From Paracoccaceae bacterium (lineage in GTDB: Bacteria > Pseudomonadota > Alphaproteobacteria > Rhodobacterales > Rhodobacteraceae): DNA of 8,346 nt. Made by a program: the position numbers and the translations under genes. The stretch lies in the NCBI GenBank assembly GCA_024304875.1, contig JAMWZF010000123.1:1-8346 (forward strand), given 5' to 3'. The notes beneath the pieces are model-generated. The model ran no database searches, was not told where the DNA came from, and was given only the letters and a program-made list of their open reading frames with translations. This document shows positions 1-6,644 of the stretch, piece after piece (positions within the stretch are counted from its first letter, which is position 1; every line of letters begins with the position of its first letter).

Positions 1-388
1 TCGGGGCAATCCGCTCGGTCACGCCGATAGCCCCCCGGAACGACGCGAAAAGGCCCATCCGGCGGTGCACGATCAGGCCGACGGGTGAAACCCACGCCTC
101 CCCGCTCTCCAGCGGCCATCGGGTGAAGGGCTGCCAAGGCGGGCCGCCGAAGGGGAACAGGGCCTCGCCGCCGACCTGTGCCGCGACCGCACCGATCACC
201 CGCGCCGACCATCGGTCGAGCGGGTCCGGATCACCGTCCTGCGCTTCGGGGCTGCATTGGAAGTACGGCCAAAATCCCGGCTCGTCCGGCGAGAGCAGAA
301 GGACGGACCGGCCCTCTTCCGCCACCACGCCCGAAACGAAGAGCCGCTCCGTCGCGGCCAGCGCCTCGACCTCGGCGCGGCGCGTCAC
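1..388 (-). CDS. Ferredoxin-like protein, N-terminal part (cut by left edge)
   Basis: An open frame starts at GTG 388-386 and runs off the left edge, giving 129 visible residues without a stop. The GTG overlaps the argB stop as GTGA, so its translation is probably coupled to argB. A GAGGA sequence directly abuts the start, closer than a normal Shine-Dalgarno. Visible segments include SPDEPGFWPYF near residue 34, DPLDRWSARVIGA near residue 54 and PFGGPPWQPFTRW near residue 80, followed by SGEAWVSPVGLIVH. From memory these resemble Rhodobacterales proteins annotated simply as 'ferredoxin', whose C-terminal half carries a cysteine cluster. That half lies outside the window, so the Fe-S assignment cannot be checked here. 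Codon use and composition match the upstream genes, and the gene appears to end the visible part of the yidC operon. Confidence 0.6.
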   Translation of the reverse strand, partial: MTRRAEVEALAATERLFVSGVVAEEGRSVLLLSPDEPGFWPYFQCSPEAQDGDPDPLDRWSARVIGAVAAQVGGEALFPFGGPPWQPFTRWPLESGEAWVSPVGLIVHRRMGLFASFRGAIGVTERIAP

Positions 389-1278
389 TCCTCGCGCGGC
401 GTCACCCGCGGCTCGCTCGCCCGGATGATCGACCCCGCGCCGTGGTCGGTGAACAGCTCAAGGAGCGAAGCATTGGGCAGCCGGCCGTCGAGGATGACCA
501 CCGCCCGCACCCCGGCCTCGAGCGCGGCGAGGGCGGTCTCGGTCTTGGGGATCATCCCGCCCGAGATCACGCCCTCTTCGGTCAGCTTGTGGACCTCCTC
601 GGGGGAGAGGCGGGTGATGACATTGCCATCGGCGTCCTTCACCCCGGCCACGTCGGTCAGCAGCAGCAGGCGGTCGGCCTTGAGAGCCCCTGCGATGGCC
701 CCGGCGGCGGTGTCGCCGTTGACGTTGAAGGTCTCCTTGGCGTCCATGCCGGTCGCCACGGGGGCGATGACCGGGATGATCCCGGCGGTGAAGAGGTCGC
801 GCAGGACCTGCACGTTCATCTCGACCGGCTTGCCCACGAAGCCCAGCTCGGGGTCGTCCGCCTCGGCCACCAGCAGGTCGTCGTCCTTGCCCGACAGGCC
901 CACGGCGCGGCCGCCTTCGTCCATGATCGCCTGCACGATCCGCTTGTTCACGAGGCCGGTCAGCACCATCTCGACCACCTCGACGGTGGCCTGGTCGGTG
1001 ACGCGCTTGCCGCGCACGAAACGGCTCTCGATGCCGAGCCGCTTCAGCAGGTCGTTGATCATCGGGCCGCCGCCGTGGACGACCACGGGGTTCATGCCCA
1101 CCTGCCGCATGAGGACCATGTCGCGGGCGAATTCCGCCATCGCGTCGTCGTCGCCCATCGCATTGCCGCCGAACTTGACCACGACGACCGCGCCGGCATA
1201 GCGCTGCATGTAGGGCAGCGCCTCGCTCAAGGTTCGCGCGGTGGCGATCCAGTCCCGCTCCATGTTCTGCACCCTCAT
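385..1278 (-). CDS. argB: Acetylglutamate kinase
   Basis: ArgB phosphorylates N-acetyl-L-glutamate with ATP, the second step of arginine synthesis, in the cytoplasm. The 297-residue product has the amino-acid kinase fold signatures: KFGGNAM (35-41), HGGGP (68-72), the substrate-binding RVTD (92-95), NVNGDTAAG (185-193), LLTDVAGV (206-213) and GGMIPK (240-245). Length is normal for the family. An N-terminal helix (about residues 7-27, RDWIATARTLSEALPYMQRY) precedes the kinase core. In characterised arginine-inhibited hexameric enzymes this helix links dimers, so feedback inhibition by arginine is a reasonable inference. I chose ATG 1278 because the extra five residues match relatives. ATG 1263 is the alternative (292 residues) and has the better Shine-Dalgarno, GAGGG eight nt upstream. 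The start lies 5 nt after the engB stop, and the TGA overlaps the next gene's GTG. Confidence 0.97.
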   Translation of the reverse strand: MRVQNMERDWIATARTLSEALPYMQRYAGAVVVVKFGGNAMGDDDAMAEFARDMVLMRQVGMNPVVVHGGGPMINDLLKRLGIESRFVRGKRVTDQATVEVVEMVLTGLVNKRIVQAIMDEGGRAVGLSGKDDDLLVAEADDPELGFVGKPVEMNVQVLRDLFTAGIIPVIAPVATGMDAKETFNVNGDTAAGAIAGALKADRLLLLTDVAGVKDADGNVITRLSPEEVHKLTEEGVISGGMIPKTETALAALEAGVRAVVILDGRLPNASLLELFTDHGAGSIIRASEPRVTPREE

Positions 1279-1283
1279 TTGCT

Positions 1284-1943
1284 TCAGCCCTGTGCGACGA
1301 TCCCGGCGATGACCGCGCGGAGAGTTTCGATCCCATCGCCCTTTTCGGACGAGGTCAACACGATCTCGGGGAAGGCGGCGGGATGTTTGCCCAGCCGCTC
1401 GCGGACCTGCGCCAGCACCTTGTCCCTGTCCGCCGCCTTGACCTTGTCGGTCTTGGTCAGCACGGCCTGGAAGGTGACGGCGGCGGTGTCGAGCAGGCTC
1501 ATGATCTCCTCGTCCACCGCCTTGATCCCGTGGCGGGCGTCTATCAGCACGAAGGCCCGGCGCAGGGTCACTCGGCCCTGCAGGTACTGCTTGAGCAGCG
1601 CCTGCCATTTGGCCACGACCGCGACCGGAGCATTGGCGAACCCGTAGCCCGGCAGGTCGACGACGTAGAGGTCGTCGGTGGCGGTGAAGTAGTTGATCTC
1701 CTGCGTCCGCCCCGGCGTGTTCGACGCCCGGGCGAGGCCCTTGCGGCCGGTCAGCGCGTTGATGAGGGTCGACTTGCCCACGTTGGAGCGGCCGGCAAAG
1801 CAGACTTCCGGCCGGTCCGCCGGGGGCAGGCCGGACATGGCGACGACGCCCTTGAGGAACTCCGTCTCGCCCGCGAAGAGCATACGCCCGGCCTCGCGCG
1901 CCTGCTCGTCGGGTTCCTCGACCTCGGGAAAGAGCAGGGCCAT
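1284..1943 (-). CDS. engB: Ribosome biogenesis GTP-binding protein EngB/YihA/YsxC
   Basis: This is a TRAFAC-class GTPase needed for assembly of the large ribosomal subunit; the family is usually essential. All G motifs are visible in the 219-residue product: G1 GRSNVGKS (51-58), G2 TPGRT (76-80) followed by QEINYF, G3 DLPGYG (96-101), G4 TKTD (163-166) and G5 SSEKG (198-202). The DLPGYGFA form of G3 is diagnostic of EngB among small GTPases. The N-terminal extension of about 25 acidic residues is typical of alphaproteobacterial members. The ATG at 1943 lies one nt after the MOSC gene stop. Its Shine-Dalgarno, GAGGTG (1951-1956), lies seven nt upstream inside the last codons of that gene, suggesting translational coupling. 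Confidence 0.97.
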   Translation of the reverse strand: MALLFPEVEEPDEQAREAGRMLFAGETEFLKGVVAMSGLPPADRPEVCFAGRSNVGKSTLINALTGRKGLARASNTPGRTQEINYFTATDDLYVVDLPGYGFANAPVAVVAKWQALLKQYLQGRVTLRRAFVLIDARHGIKAVDEEIMSLLDTAAVTFQAVLTKTDKVKAADRDKVLAQVRERLGKHPAAFPEIVLTSSEKGDGIETLRAVIAGIVAQG

Positions 1944-1944
1944 C

Positions 1945-2691
1945 TCAGAGCACCTCGACCGGATCGCCGGTCCGGATAGCTCCGCCTTGGATCACCTCGG
2001 CCATGACCGAAAAGTCGCGGCTCGTCAGGTCGTCGAGCAGCGGCAGCATTTCGACGTCCCGCTCCCCGGTGTCCGGGTTGGCGTGGGTGGCAAGGCATCG
2101 CCCGGTCCGTTCGCGCACGGCCAGAACGGCACCGCCGATCCGCACCTCGCGGCCGACCCAGTCCCATTCGGCCCAGGGCTCCAGTCCGTCGATCCATACG
2201 TTCCCGCGCCAGCGGTGTGGCGACAGATCGCGGCCTGCAGCCCGCTCCACAGCCGCATGAGAGGCCGTGTTGCAGAGTGTCAAAGATGGAAAATCGCTGT
2301 CTGTCAGGCCCCGTCCGGCGCGCTGGCGGACCAGGCGCGCAGGTTTCGCCCGTCCCTCGGGCATCAGCGGCGAGACCCAGTCGATCAGCCTGTCGCCCTC
2401 GGTGTCGGGGTCGAACTCGAGCGGCTCGCGCTCGGGGTGCGACAGGGTCAGGCGTCCGGTCGCCTCGTCCAGGGAGGCGGTAATCGCCATCAGCTGCGGT
2501 GCCCCGGCGGCGCGGGTGAAGTTCACGCAGCGGACCCACTCGGAGCCATCCGCCTCGCTCGCCTCGTGGGCCACGGCCCATTCCCGGTCGAAGGGGATGG
2601 TGCCGTGGGCGGTCAACTCGGCCGAACCGATCTCCTCGCGCCCATGAGCCTTGACCGGATGGCGCCAGATCGAGCCGACCGTCGCGGTCAC
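1945..2691 (-). CDS. MOSC domain protein, mARC/YcbX-like
   Basis: The 248-residue protein has an N-terminal MOSC_N-type beta-barrel (about 4-105; opens VGSIWRHPVKAH, then IPFDREWAV at 32-40) and a C-terminal MOSC domain (about 115-248). The segment R-W-R-G-N-V (160-165) and the TGRCLATHANPDTG stretch with Cys199 match the pattern of mitochondrial amidoxime-reducing components and E. coli YcbX. In those proteins the equivalent Cys ligates molybdenum of the sulfurated cofactor. Binding of Moco and reduction of N-hydroxylated substrates are inferences from that motif. There is no YcbX-like C-terminal ferredoxin domain, so an external electron donor would be needed. The start is GTG 2691-2689, overlapping the yidC stop as GTGA, with a good Shine-Dalgarno GGGTGA (2698-2703) six nt upstream. 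Its substrate is unknown. Confidence 0.9.
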   Translation of the reverse strand: MTATVGSIWRHPVKAHGREEIGSAELTAHGTIPFDREWAVAHEASEADGSEWVRCVNFTRAAGAPQLMAITASLDEATGRLTLSHPEREPLEFDPDTEGDRLIDWVSPLMPEGRAKPARLVRQRAGRGLTDSDFPSLTLCNTASHAAVERAAGRDLSPHRWRGNVWIDGLEPWAEWDWVGREVRIGGAVLAVRERTGRCLATHANPDTGERDVEMLPLLDDLTSRDFSVMAEVIQGGAIRTGDPVEVL

Positions 2692-4529
2692 TTCTTGTCA
2701 CCCGCCTTGGCGCCCGCGGCCCTCGCGCCGCGGATGTTGCCGAGAATGTCCGGCTTGTACCCCTGGCTGCGCATGATGGCGTACTGCTGCAGGAAGGTGA
2801 TCGTGTTGTTCGCGATCCAGTAGATCACCAGCCCGCTGGCGAAGTTGCCCAGCATGAACATGAAGATCCAGGGCATCCAGGCGAAGACCATCTGCTGGGT
2901 CGGGTCCGTGGGCGCCGGGTTCAGTTTCTGCTGCAGCCACATCGAGATGCCGAGCAGGATCGGCAGGACGCCGATGAACACGGTCGCGAGGATGCTGCCC
3001 GGCTCGGGCGGGGCCCAGGGCAGCAGGCCGAAGAGGTTGAAGATCGACGACGGGTCGGGCGCCGACAAGTCGCGGATCCAGCCGATCCAGGGGGCATGCC
3101 GCAGCTCGATGGTGACGAAGATCACCTTGTAGAGCGAGAAGAAGATCGGGATCTGAAGCAGAAGCGGCAGGCAGCCCGAGGCCGGGTTCACCTTGTTCTT
3201 CTTGTAGAGCTCCATCATCCCCTTCTGCATCGCCTCGCGGTCGTCGCCGGCGCGTTCCTTCAGCTTCTGCATCTCGGGCTGAAGCTCGCGCATCTTGGCC
3301 ATGGAGACGTAGGACTTGTAGGCCAGCGGCAAGAGGATGGCCTTGATCACCAGCGTCAGGCCGATGATCGCCCAGCCCATGTTGCCGATCAGCTGGTTCA
3401 GCCAGTGCAGGACCGCGAAGATCGGCTTGGTCAGGAAGAAGAACCAGCCCCAGTCGATGGAATCGACGAAGCCCTCGATGCCCTGTTCGTTCTCGTACTC
3501 GCGGATCGTCTCCCATTCCTTGGCGCCGGCGAAGAGCTGGCTCTCGGCGCTCACCGTGGCGCCCGCGGCGACGGTGACGGGGGATTGCACCGCCTCGGTC
3601 AGGTAGATGCCGCCCACCTCGCGCGCGACCGAGCGGAAGCCGGTGCCGGGGGCGGGGATCAGGTTGGCCATCCAGTACTTGTCGGTGAAGCCGATCCAGC
3701 CGTTCTCGGTGACCTCGATCCGCTCCTCGTCCTGCTCGAGGTCGGGCATGTCGTCGTAGTCGATCTCCTCCAGCGTGCCGTCGGACATCCGGACGACGCC
3801 TTCGTGCAGGATGAAGAACGGCCGGCTGTCCGGCAGGCCGTGGCGGCGGACCTGGCCGTAGGGGCGCAGGACGATCTCGCCCTCGCCGGTGTTCTCGACC
3901 GACTGGGTGATGGTGAAGAGATAGTCCTCGTCGACCGAGAAGGTCTTGCGGAAAAGCTGCCCCTGCCCGTTGTCCCAGGTCATCGTGACGGGGGTCTCGG
4001 GGGTCAGCGTGCCCTCGCCCTCGATCTGCCACTCGGTCCGGTCGCCGGGAACGGCAGCACCCTCGATCCCCTCCAGCGCGATCCAGCCGTGCAGGGCATA
4101 GTAGGCCGGCTCGGCGCTTTCGCTGCCTTCGGGGATGAAGAGGTCGACCAGCGGGCTGTCGGGGTCGAGCGTCTCGTTGTAATCCTTCAACGCCAGTTCG
4201 TCGATCCGCCCGCCAAGGGTGCTGATCGAGCCGGTGAGCTTGGGCGTATCGATGGTGACCCGGGCCGCGGAGACGAGGGCGTCGATCTCGCTCGGCGCGG
4301 CGGCGGCGGTGCCGGTCTCGCCGGTGCTGCCGGAGGCGGGGTCGAGGCCGGGGTCGGCGGTCGGCGACAAGGAGGGATCCGCGCCCTGCCCGGGCAGGGG
4401 CTGCTCGGTCGCCTGCTCGATGTCGGTCCCGGGGGCCTGCTCCGGCGGGGGGAACAGCAGAAACCAGACGAGGATCACGAGGAAGCTGAGCGCCGTCGCG
4501 AGGATCAGGTTCTTGTTCTGGTCGTCCAT
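2688..4529 (-). CDS. yidC: Membrane protein insertase YidC
   Basis: YidC inserts and folds inner-membrane proteins, alone or with SecYEG. The product (613 residues; E. coli has 548) begins MDDQNKNL with a first membrane helix at about 8-26. A Pro/Ala/Gly/Asp-rich linker (about 27-85) follows, then a periplasmic beta-sandwich P1 domain to about 350. The conserved 60KD_IMP core has helices near 383-403, 453-475, 512-531 and 552-573. Core landmarks are SMAKMRELQP (409-418), VNPASGCLPLLLQIPIF (447-463), RDLSAPDP and the final LVIYWIANN (567-575). Lys396 (VIKAILLPL) seems to occupy the position of the E. coli groove arginine (R366 by memory alignment). A short basic tail ends AGAKAGDKK. I prefer ATG 4529 over the in-frame TTG at 4532. 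A Shine-Dalgarno AGGCGG lies five nt upstream of the ATG. The gene leads the tight run toward argB. Confidence 0.97.
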   Translation of the reverse strand: MDDQNKNLILATALSFLVILVWFLLFPPPEQAPGTDIEQATEQPLPGQGADPSLSPTADPGLDPASGSTGETGTAAAAPSEIDALVSAARVTIDTPKLTGSISTLGGRIDELALKDYNETLDPDSPLVDLFIPEGSESAEPAYYALHGWIALEGIEGAAVPGDRTEWQIEGEGTLTPETPVTMTWDNGQGQLFRKTFSVDEDYLFTITQSVENTGEGEIVLRPYGQVRRHGLPDSRPFFILHEGVVRMSDGTLEEIDYDDMPDLEQDEERIEVTENGWIGFTDKYWMANLIPAPGTGFRSVAREVGGIYLTEAVQSPVTVAAGATVSAESQLFAGAKEWETIREYENEQGIEGFVDSIDWGWFFFLTKPIFAVLHWLNQLIGNMGWAIIGLTLVIKAILLPLAYKSYVSMAKMRELQPEMQKLKERAGDDREAMQKGMMELYKKNKVNPASGCLPLLLQIPIFFSLYKVIFVTIELRHAPWIGWIRDLSAPDPSSIFNLFGLLPWAPPEPGSILATVFIGVLPILLGISMWLQQKLNPAPTDPTQQMVFAWMPWIFMFMLGNFASGLVIYWIANNTITFLQQYAIMRSQGYKPDILGNIRGARAAGAKAGDKK

Positions 4530-4566
4530 CAAAGCCGCCTGTCTGCCTGCCGGGAATATCGGTGGC

Positions 4567-4595
4567 CTTCAACAGGCCGGGGGGGCAAAGGTCAA
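4567..4595 (-). promoter_or_regulatory. Weak candidate promoter for the yidC operon
   Basis: On the minus strand a TTGACC (-35-like, 4590-4595) lies 61 nt upstream of the yidC ATG, followed 15-17 nt later by a poor -10 (TGTTGA or TTGAAG, within 4567-4574). The -35 fits the consensus well and the -10 does not. The TTGACC sits inside an inverted repeat (see 4584-4606). The large gap and the long operon below make a promoter here expected, but this exact placement is a guess. Confidence 0.22.
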
Positions 4596-4618
4596 GCGGT
4601 TTTGCCTTGTGTGCAAGG
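4584..4618. repeat. Two overlapping inverted repeats upstream of yidC
   Basis: GGCAAA (4584-4589) is mirrored by TTTGCC (4601-4606) around an 11-nt centre that contains the candidate -35 TTGACC. Immediately next to it, and sharing two bases, CCTTG (4605-4609) is mirrored by CAAGG (4614-4618) around TGTG. They could form operator half-sites or small hairpins in the leader. Arms of five to six bases are short enough to arise by chance. Confidence 0.35.
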
Positions 4619-4697
4619 GTCGGGCGACGGCCTGCCGCAGGGCCGCGGTGCGATCTGTGCGGCGTGTGGGATCGTGGGTCGCGGGCTGCGCCGGGAG

Positions 4698-4721
4698 CGC
4701 GAGCGCCGGACCGTGCTCGCG
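4698..4721. repeat. Inverted repeat, 7-bp stem
   Basis: CGCGAGC (4698-4704) is mirrored by GCTCGCG (4715-4721) around a 10-nt centre. It lies in the gap upstream of yidC. The hexamer GAGCGC is also duplicated in tandem at 4695-4706. No adjacent T run is present. In DNA this G+C-rich, such a repeat is only weakly significant. Confidence 0.3.
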
Positions 4722-4861
4722 GGAAACGGCGGCCTGCCCGGTCCCGCCGCCGGTCATAAGCAGCCTCGGGCTCTGCAATCCGGGCCCCAAGGTGGCGCAT
4801 CCCTCTCTGAACGGGCCACCCCGCGGTCCGGGGCGGCGCGCCGGTCGTCCCATCCCGGACA

Positions 4862-4896
4862 GCGAAGCCGGCCGGCACTCGCGGCCGGGCCTTCGC
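4862..4896. repeat. Strong inverted repeat (13-bp stem with 2-nt bulge)
   Basis: The arm GCGAAGCCGGCCG (4862-4874) pairs with CGGCCGGGCCTTCGC (4882-4896) over 13 base pairs, with two unpaired bases in the second arm and a 7-nt loop. It is the most stable-looking hairpin in the gap. The 10-nt string CGGCCGGGCC in its right arm recurs at 4958-4967 as part of another palindrome. No poly-T follows on either strand. It could be a factor-dependent terminator or mRNA-end stabiliser downstream of the EAL gene, or a protein-binding site. Confidence 0.45.
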
Positions 4897-5033
4897 TTCG
4901 GCGGGCCCGAATGGTCGGGGCCGGAGAGCCTTCACGCCGGGCCCGGCACGTCCGAGTCGGCCGGGCCGAACAGCGCCGCGGTGGCGGTACCTCCGGCCGG
5001 ACCTGCGCGCGATCCGCCCGCAGCCGCAACGTC

Positions 5034-6560
5034 CTAGCCGGTCATCCGCCCAAGCTCGCCCTCCTCGCGCGCGCCAGCGCAGTCGAGCCAGTCGGTCATC
5101 TCGTCCAGCGGCATCGGCCGCGCGATGGCAAAGCCTTGGGCATGACGGCAGCCGAGGTCGGCAAGCATGGCCAGTTCTCCCTCGGTCTCGACGCCTTCTG
5201 CCAGCGTGTCCAGCTTCAGCCGGTCGGCCATCGTCAGGATCGCGGCGAACATCATCTGCTGGTCGGCGTCCGTGTCGATGCGTGTGACGAAAGACCGGTC
5301 GATCTTGATCCGCGCGATCGAGAAGCGGCGGATGTTGGTGATCGAGGCATGACCGGTGCCGAAATCGTCGAGGTCGAGGGTGCAGCCGAGGGCGGACAGA
5401 CGGGCGAGGGTGTCGATCACACCGGCCTCCGACCGGCTGGCGACCACGGTTTCAAGAACCTCGATCGTCAGGCGCGAGGGATCCAATCCGAAGCGGTCCA
5501 GATCCTGCGCAATGCGGTCGGCGAGCCCCGGATCGCGCAGTTCCTCCGTCGAGAAATTGACCGCAACCCGGGGGACGACCAGGCCCATGGCATCCCACCG
5601 CCTGAGCGCCGCGAGGGACTGGTGCACCATTTCCCCGCCCAGCCGGTCCATCAGACCCGCCTGTTCCAGCGCCGGCAGGAACTCGACCGGAGGGATCAGT
5701 CCGCGCTCGGGATGGATCCAGCGCGCCAGCGCCTCGATCCCGGTAATCTGCCGGTCGAATGTGGCCACCTGCGGTTGGAAGAAGGCCTGCAGTTCGCCCT
5801 TGTCGAGGGCACGGGCCACCTCCGACGACAGGGAGTTCCGCGACAGGATGCGGCTCCGCATGGCGCTCGAATAGCCGCGGATCGCCCCGCCCCCGCCACG
5901 GCCTGCCTCGATCATCGCACTGGTCGCCGCCTGCAGCAGCCGCTCGCCGGTCGGGTCCTGAAGCCTTGCCGCAAGGCAGAAGCCGACCGAGGCGGTGAGG
6001 TGCAGGTTCACCTCTCCGATCGGGACCGGCTGCGCCACCGCTTGCTGGAGCCGGGTGCACAACTGGATCGCCGCCGCGAGGTCGAGCCGCCGGACAGAGG
6101 ACAGGGCGACGGCAAAGACCGGCCCGTCCAGCCGCCCGACGCTGTCCGTCTCGCGCACGACGGACGCAAGCCGGGCGCCGATGACCGACAGGCACCGTTC
6201 CACCCCGGCGCGGTCGAGCCGTTCCTCCACCTGCTTGAAATCGACGACCTCCAGCACGATCGCCGCGGTGGTCACCGGCGCGACGCTCGCCCGGAGCAGG
6301 GCCCCGTCGAGGGCAGCAACGACGCCGGCCCGCTCGAGGAGGCCCGTTGCCGGATCGCGCCGCCCCCGTGCAACGAGCGACGACCGCGAGACCAGCCGCT
6401 CCGCCGCCCAGACCGCGGGGATGATCAGTCCGGCGGTGGCCAGGCCGGCTGCCCCGAACGCCAGCGCCGAGAAGGCCAGCATCACGAGCGCGAGCGCCAC
6501 AACCTCGATCCGCCGGCCGCGTGACCCCGGAAGCCGCCGCAGCATCAGGAGGTTGCGCAT
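5034..6560 (-). CDS. Membrane-anchored degenerate GGDEF-EAL protein, probable c-di-GMP phosphodiesterase
   Basis: The 508-residue protein starts with a basic segment and a hydrophobic stretch (about 18-53) that can form two membrane helices, putting the catalytic part in the cytoplasm. A GGDEF-like domain (about 66-230, opening RDPATGLLERAG) has DGPVF at 145-149 in place of GGDEF, so cyclase activity is very unlikely. The EAL domain (about 243-495) keeps EALARW (276-281), Asn335, Glu367 within LTIEVLET, LDDFGTG (397-403), Lys419 in RIKID, AEGVE (454-458) and QGF (475-477). These are the metal-binding and catalytic positions of active phosphodiesterases, so hydrolysis of c-di-GMP to pGpG is the likely reaction. 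ATG 6560 has a good Shine-Dalgarno (AAGGGGA, six nt upstream). The gene follows ttcA by 84 nt. No sensory domain is present apart from the membrane segment, so its input signal is unclear. Confidence 0.93.
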   Translation of the reverse strand: MRNLLMLRRLPGSRGRRIEVVALALVMLAFSALAFGAAGLATAGLIIPAVWAAERLVSRSSLVARGRRDPATGLLERAGVVAALDGALLRASVAPVTTAAIVLEVVDFKQVEERLDRAGVERCLSVIGARLASVVRETDSVGRLDGPVFAVALSSVRRLDLAAAIQLCTRLQQAVAQPVPIGEVNLHLTASVGFCLAARLQDPTGERLLQAATSAMIEAGRGGGGAIRGYSSAMRSRILSRNSLSSEVARALDKGELQAFFQPQVATFDRQITGIEALARWIHPERGLIPPVEFLPALEQAGLMDRLGGEMVHQSLAALRRWDAMGLVVPRVAVNFSTEELRDPGLADRIAQDLDRFGLDPSRLTIEVLETVVASRSEAGVIDTLARLSALGCTLDLDDFGTGHASITNIRRFSIARIKIDRSFVTRIDTDADQQMMFAAILTMADRLKLDTLAEGVETEGELAMLADLGCRHAQGFAIARPMPLDEMTDWLDCAGAREEGELGRMTG

Positions 6561-6644
6561 GAGAAATCCCCTTGGCGACTGCTGCCCGAGAAAACAGGCG
6601 GCACCGATTCGGGTTCACCTTAGAGTCGCAACCTTTTGGCCTGG

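Larger units (their letters stand above)
4530..5033. other. 504-nt G+C-rich gap between the EAL gene and yidC
   Basis: I see no convincing gene in this stretch. Frames that stay open on either strand give low-complexity Arg/Pro/Gly/Ala-rich translations typical of non-coding high-GC DNA, and none resembles RpmH, RnpA or YidD, which often precede yidC. No tRNA, RNase P RNA or tmRNA signature is visible. The gap holds several inverted repeats: 4605-4618, 4698-4721 (7-bp stem), 4819-4833, 4862-4896 (the longest), 4936-4947, 4957-4969 and 4992-5001. None is followed by a T tract on either strand, so no classical intrinsic terminator for the EAL gene is seen. It must contain the leader and probably the promoter of yidC. 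Confidence 0.6.

Noticed and set aside
1279..1608. Extension of the argB frame upstream into engB
   Set aside because: The extra N-terminus is an engB shadow. ArgB length and family N-terminus support ATG 1278 (or 1263).
178..1647. A 489-codon plus-strand open frame
   Set aside because: It is antisense to argB and engB, whose catalytic motifs are complete. The translation has no recognisable domain.
4740..4800. Possible SRP RNA (GGTCATAAGCAGCC resembles part of the conserved apical loop)
   Set aside because: The diagnostic GGAAGG-type tetraloop region and flanking pairing are absent.
4569..4853. A 94-codon minus-strand frame and other short frames in the gap before yidC
   Set aside because: They have no family resemblance, no good ribosome-binding site, and composition like that of shadow frames.
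2698..4935. A 745-codon minus-strand open frame
   Set aside because: It is the alternate frame of yidC extended into the gap, with an Arg/Pro-rich low-complexity translation.
3096..6524. A 1142-codon open frame on the plus strand
   Set aside because: It runs antisense across yidC and the EAL gene, both certain by motif. Its translation is rich in His, Arg, Gly and Asp, typical of a shadow frame in high-GC DNA.
6603..6631. TTGCGA plus a box 17 nt downstream as a promoter for the EAL gene
   Set aside because: The -10 position reads ATCGGT, which does not resemble a consensus. The gene may instead be co-transcribed with ttcA.
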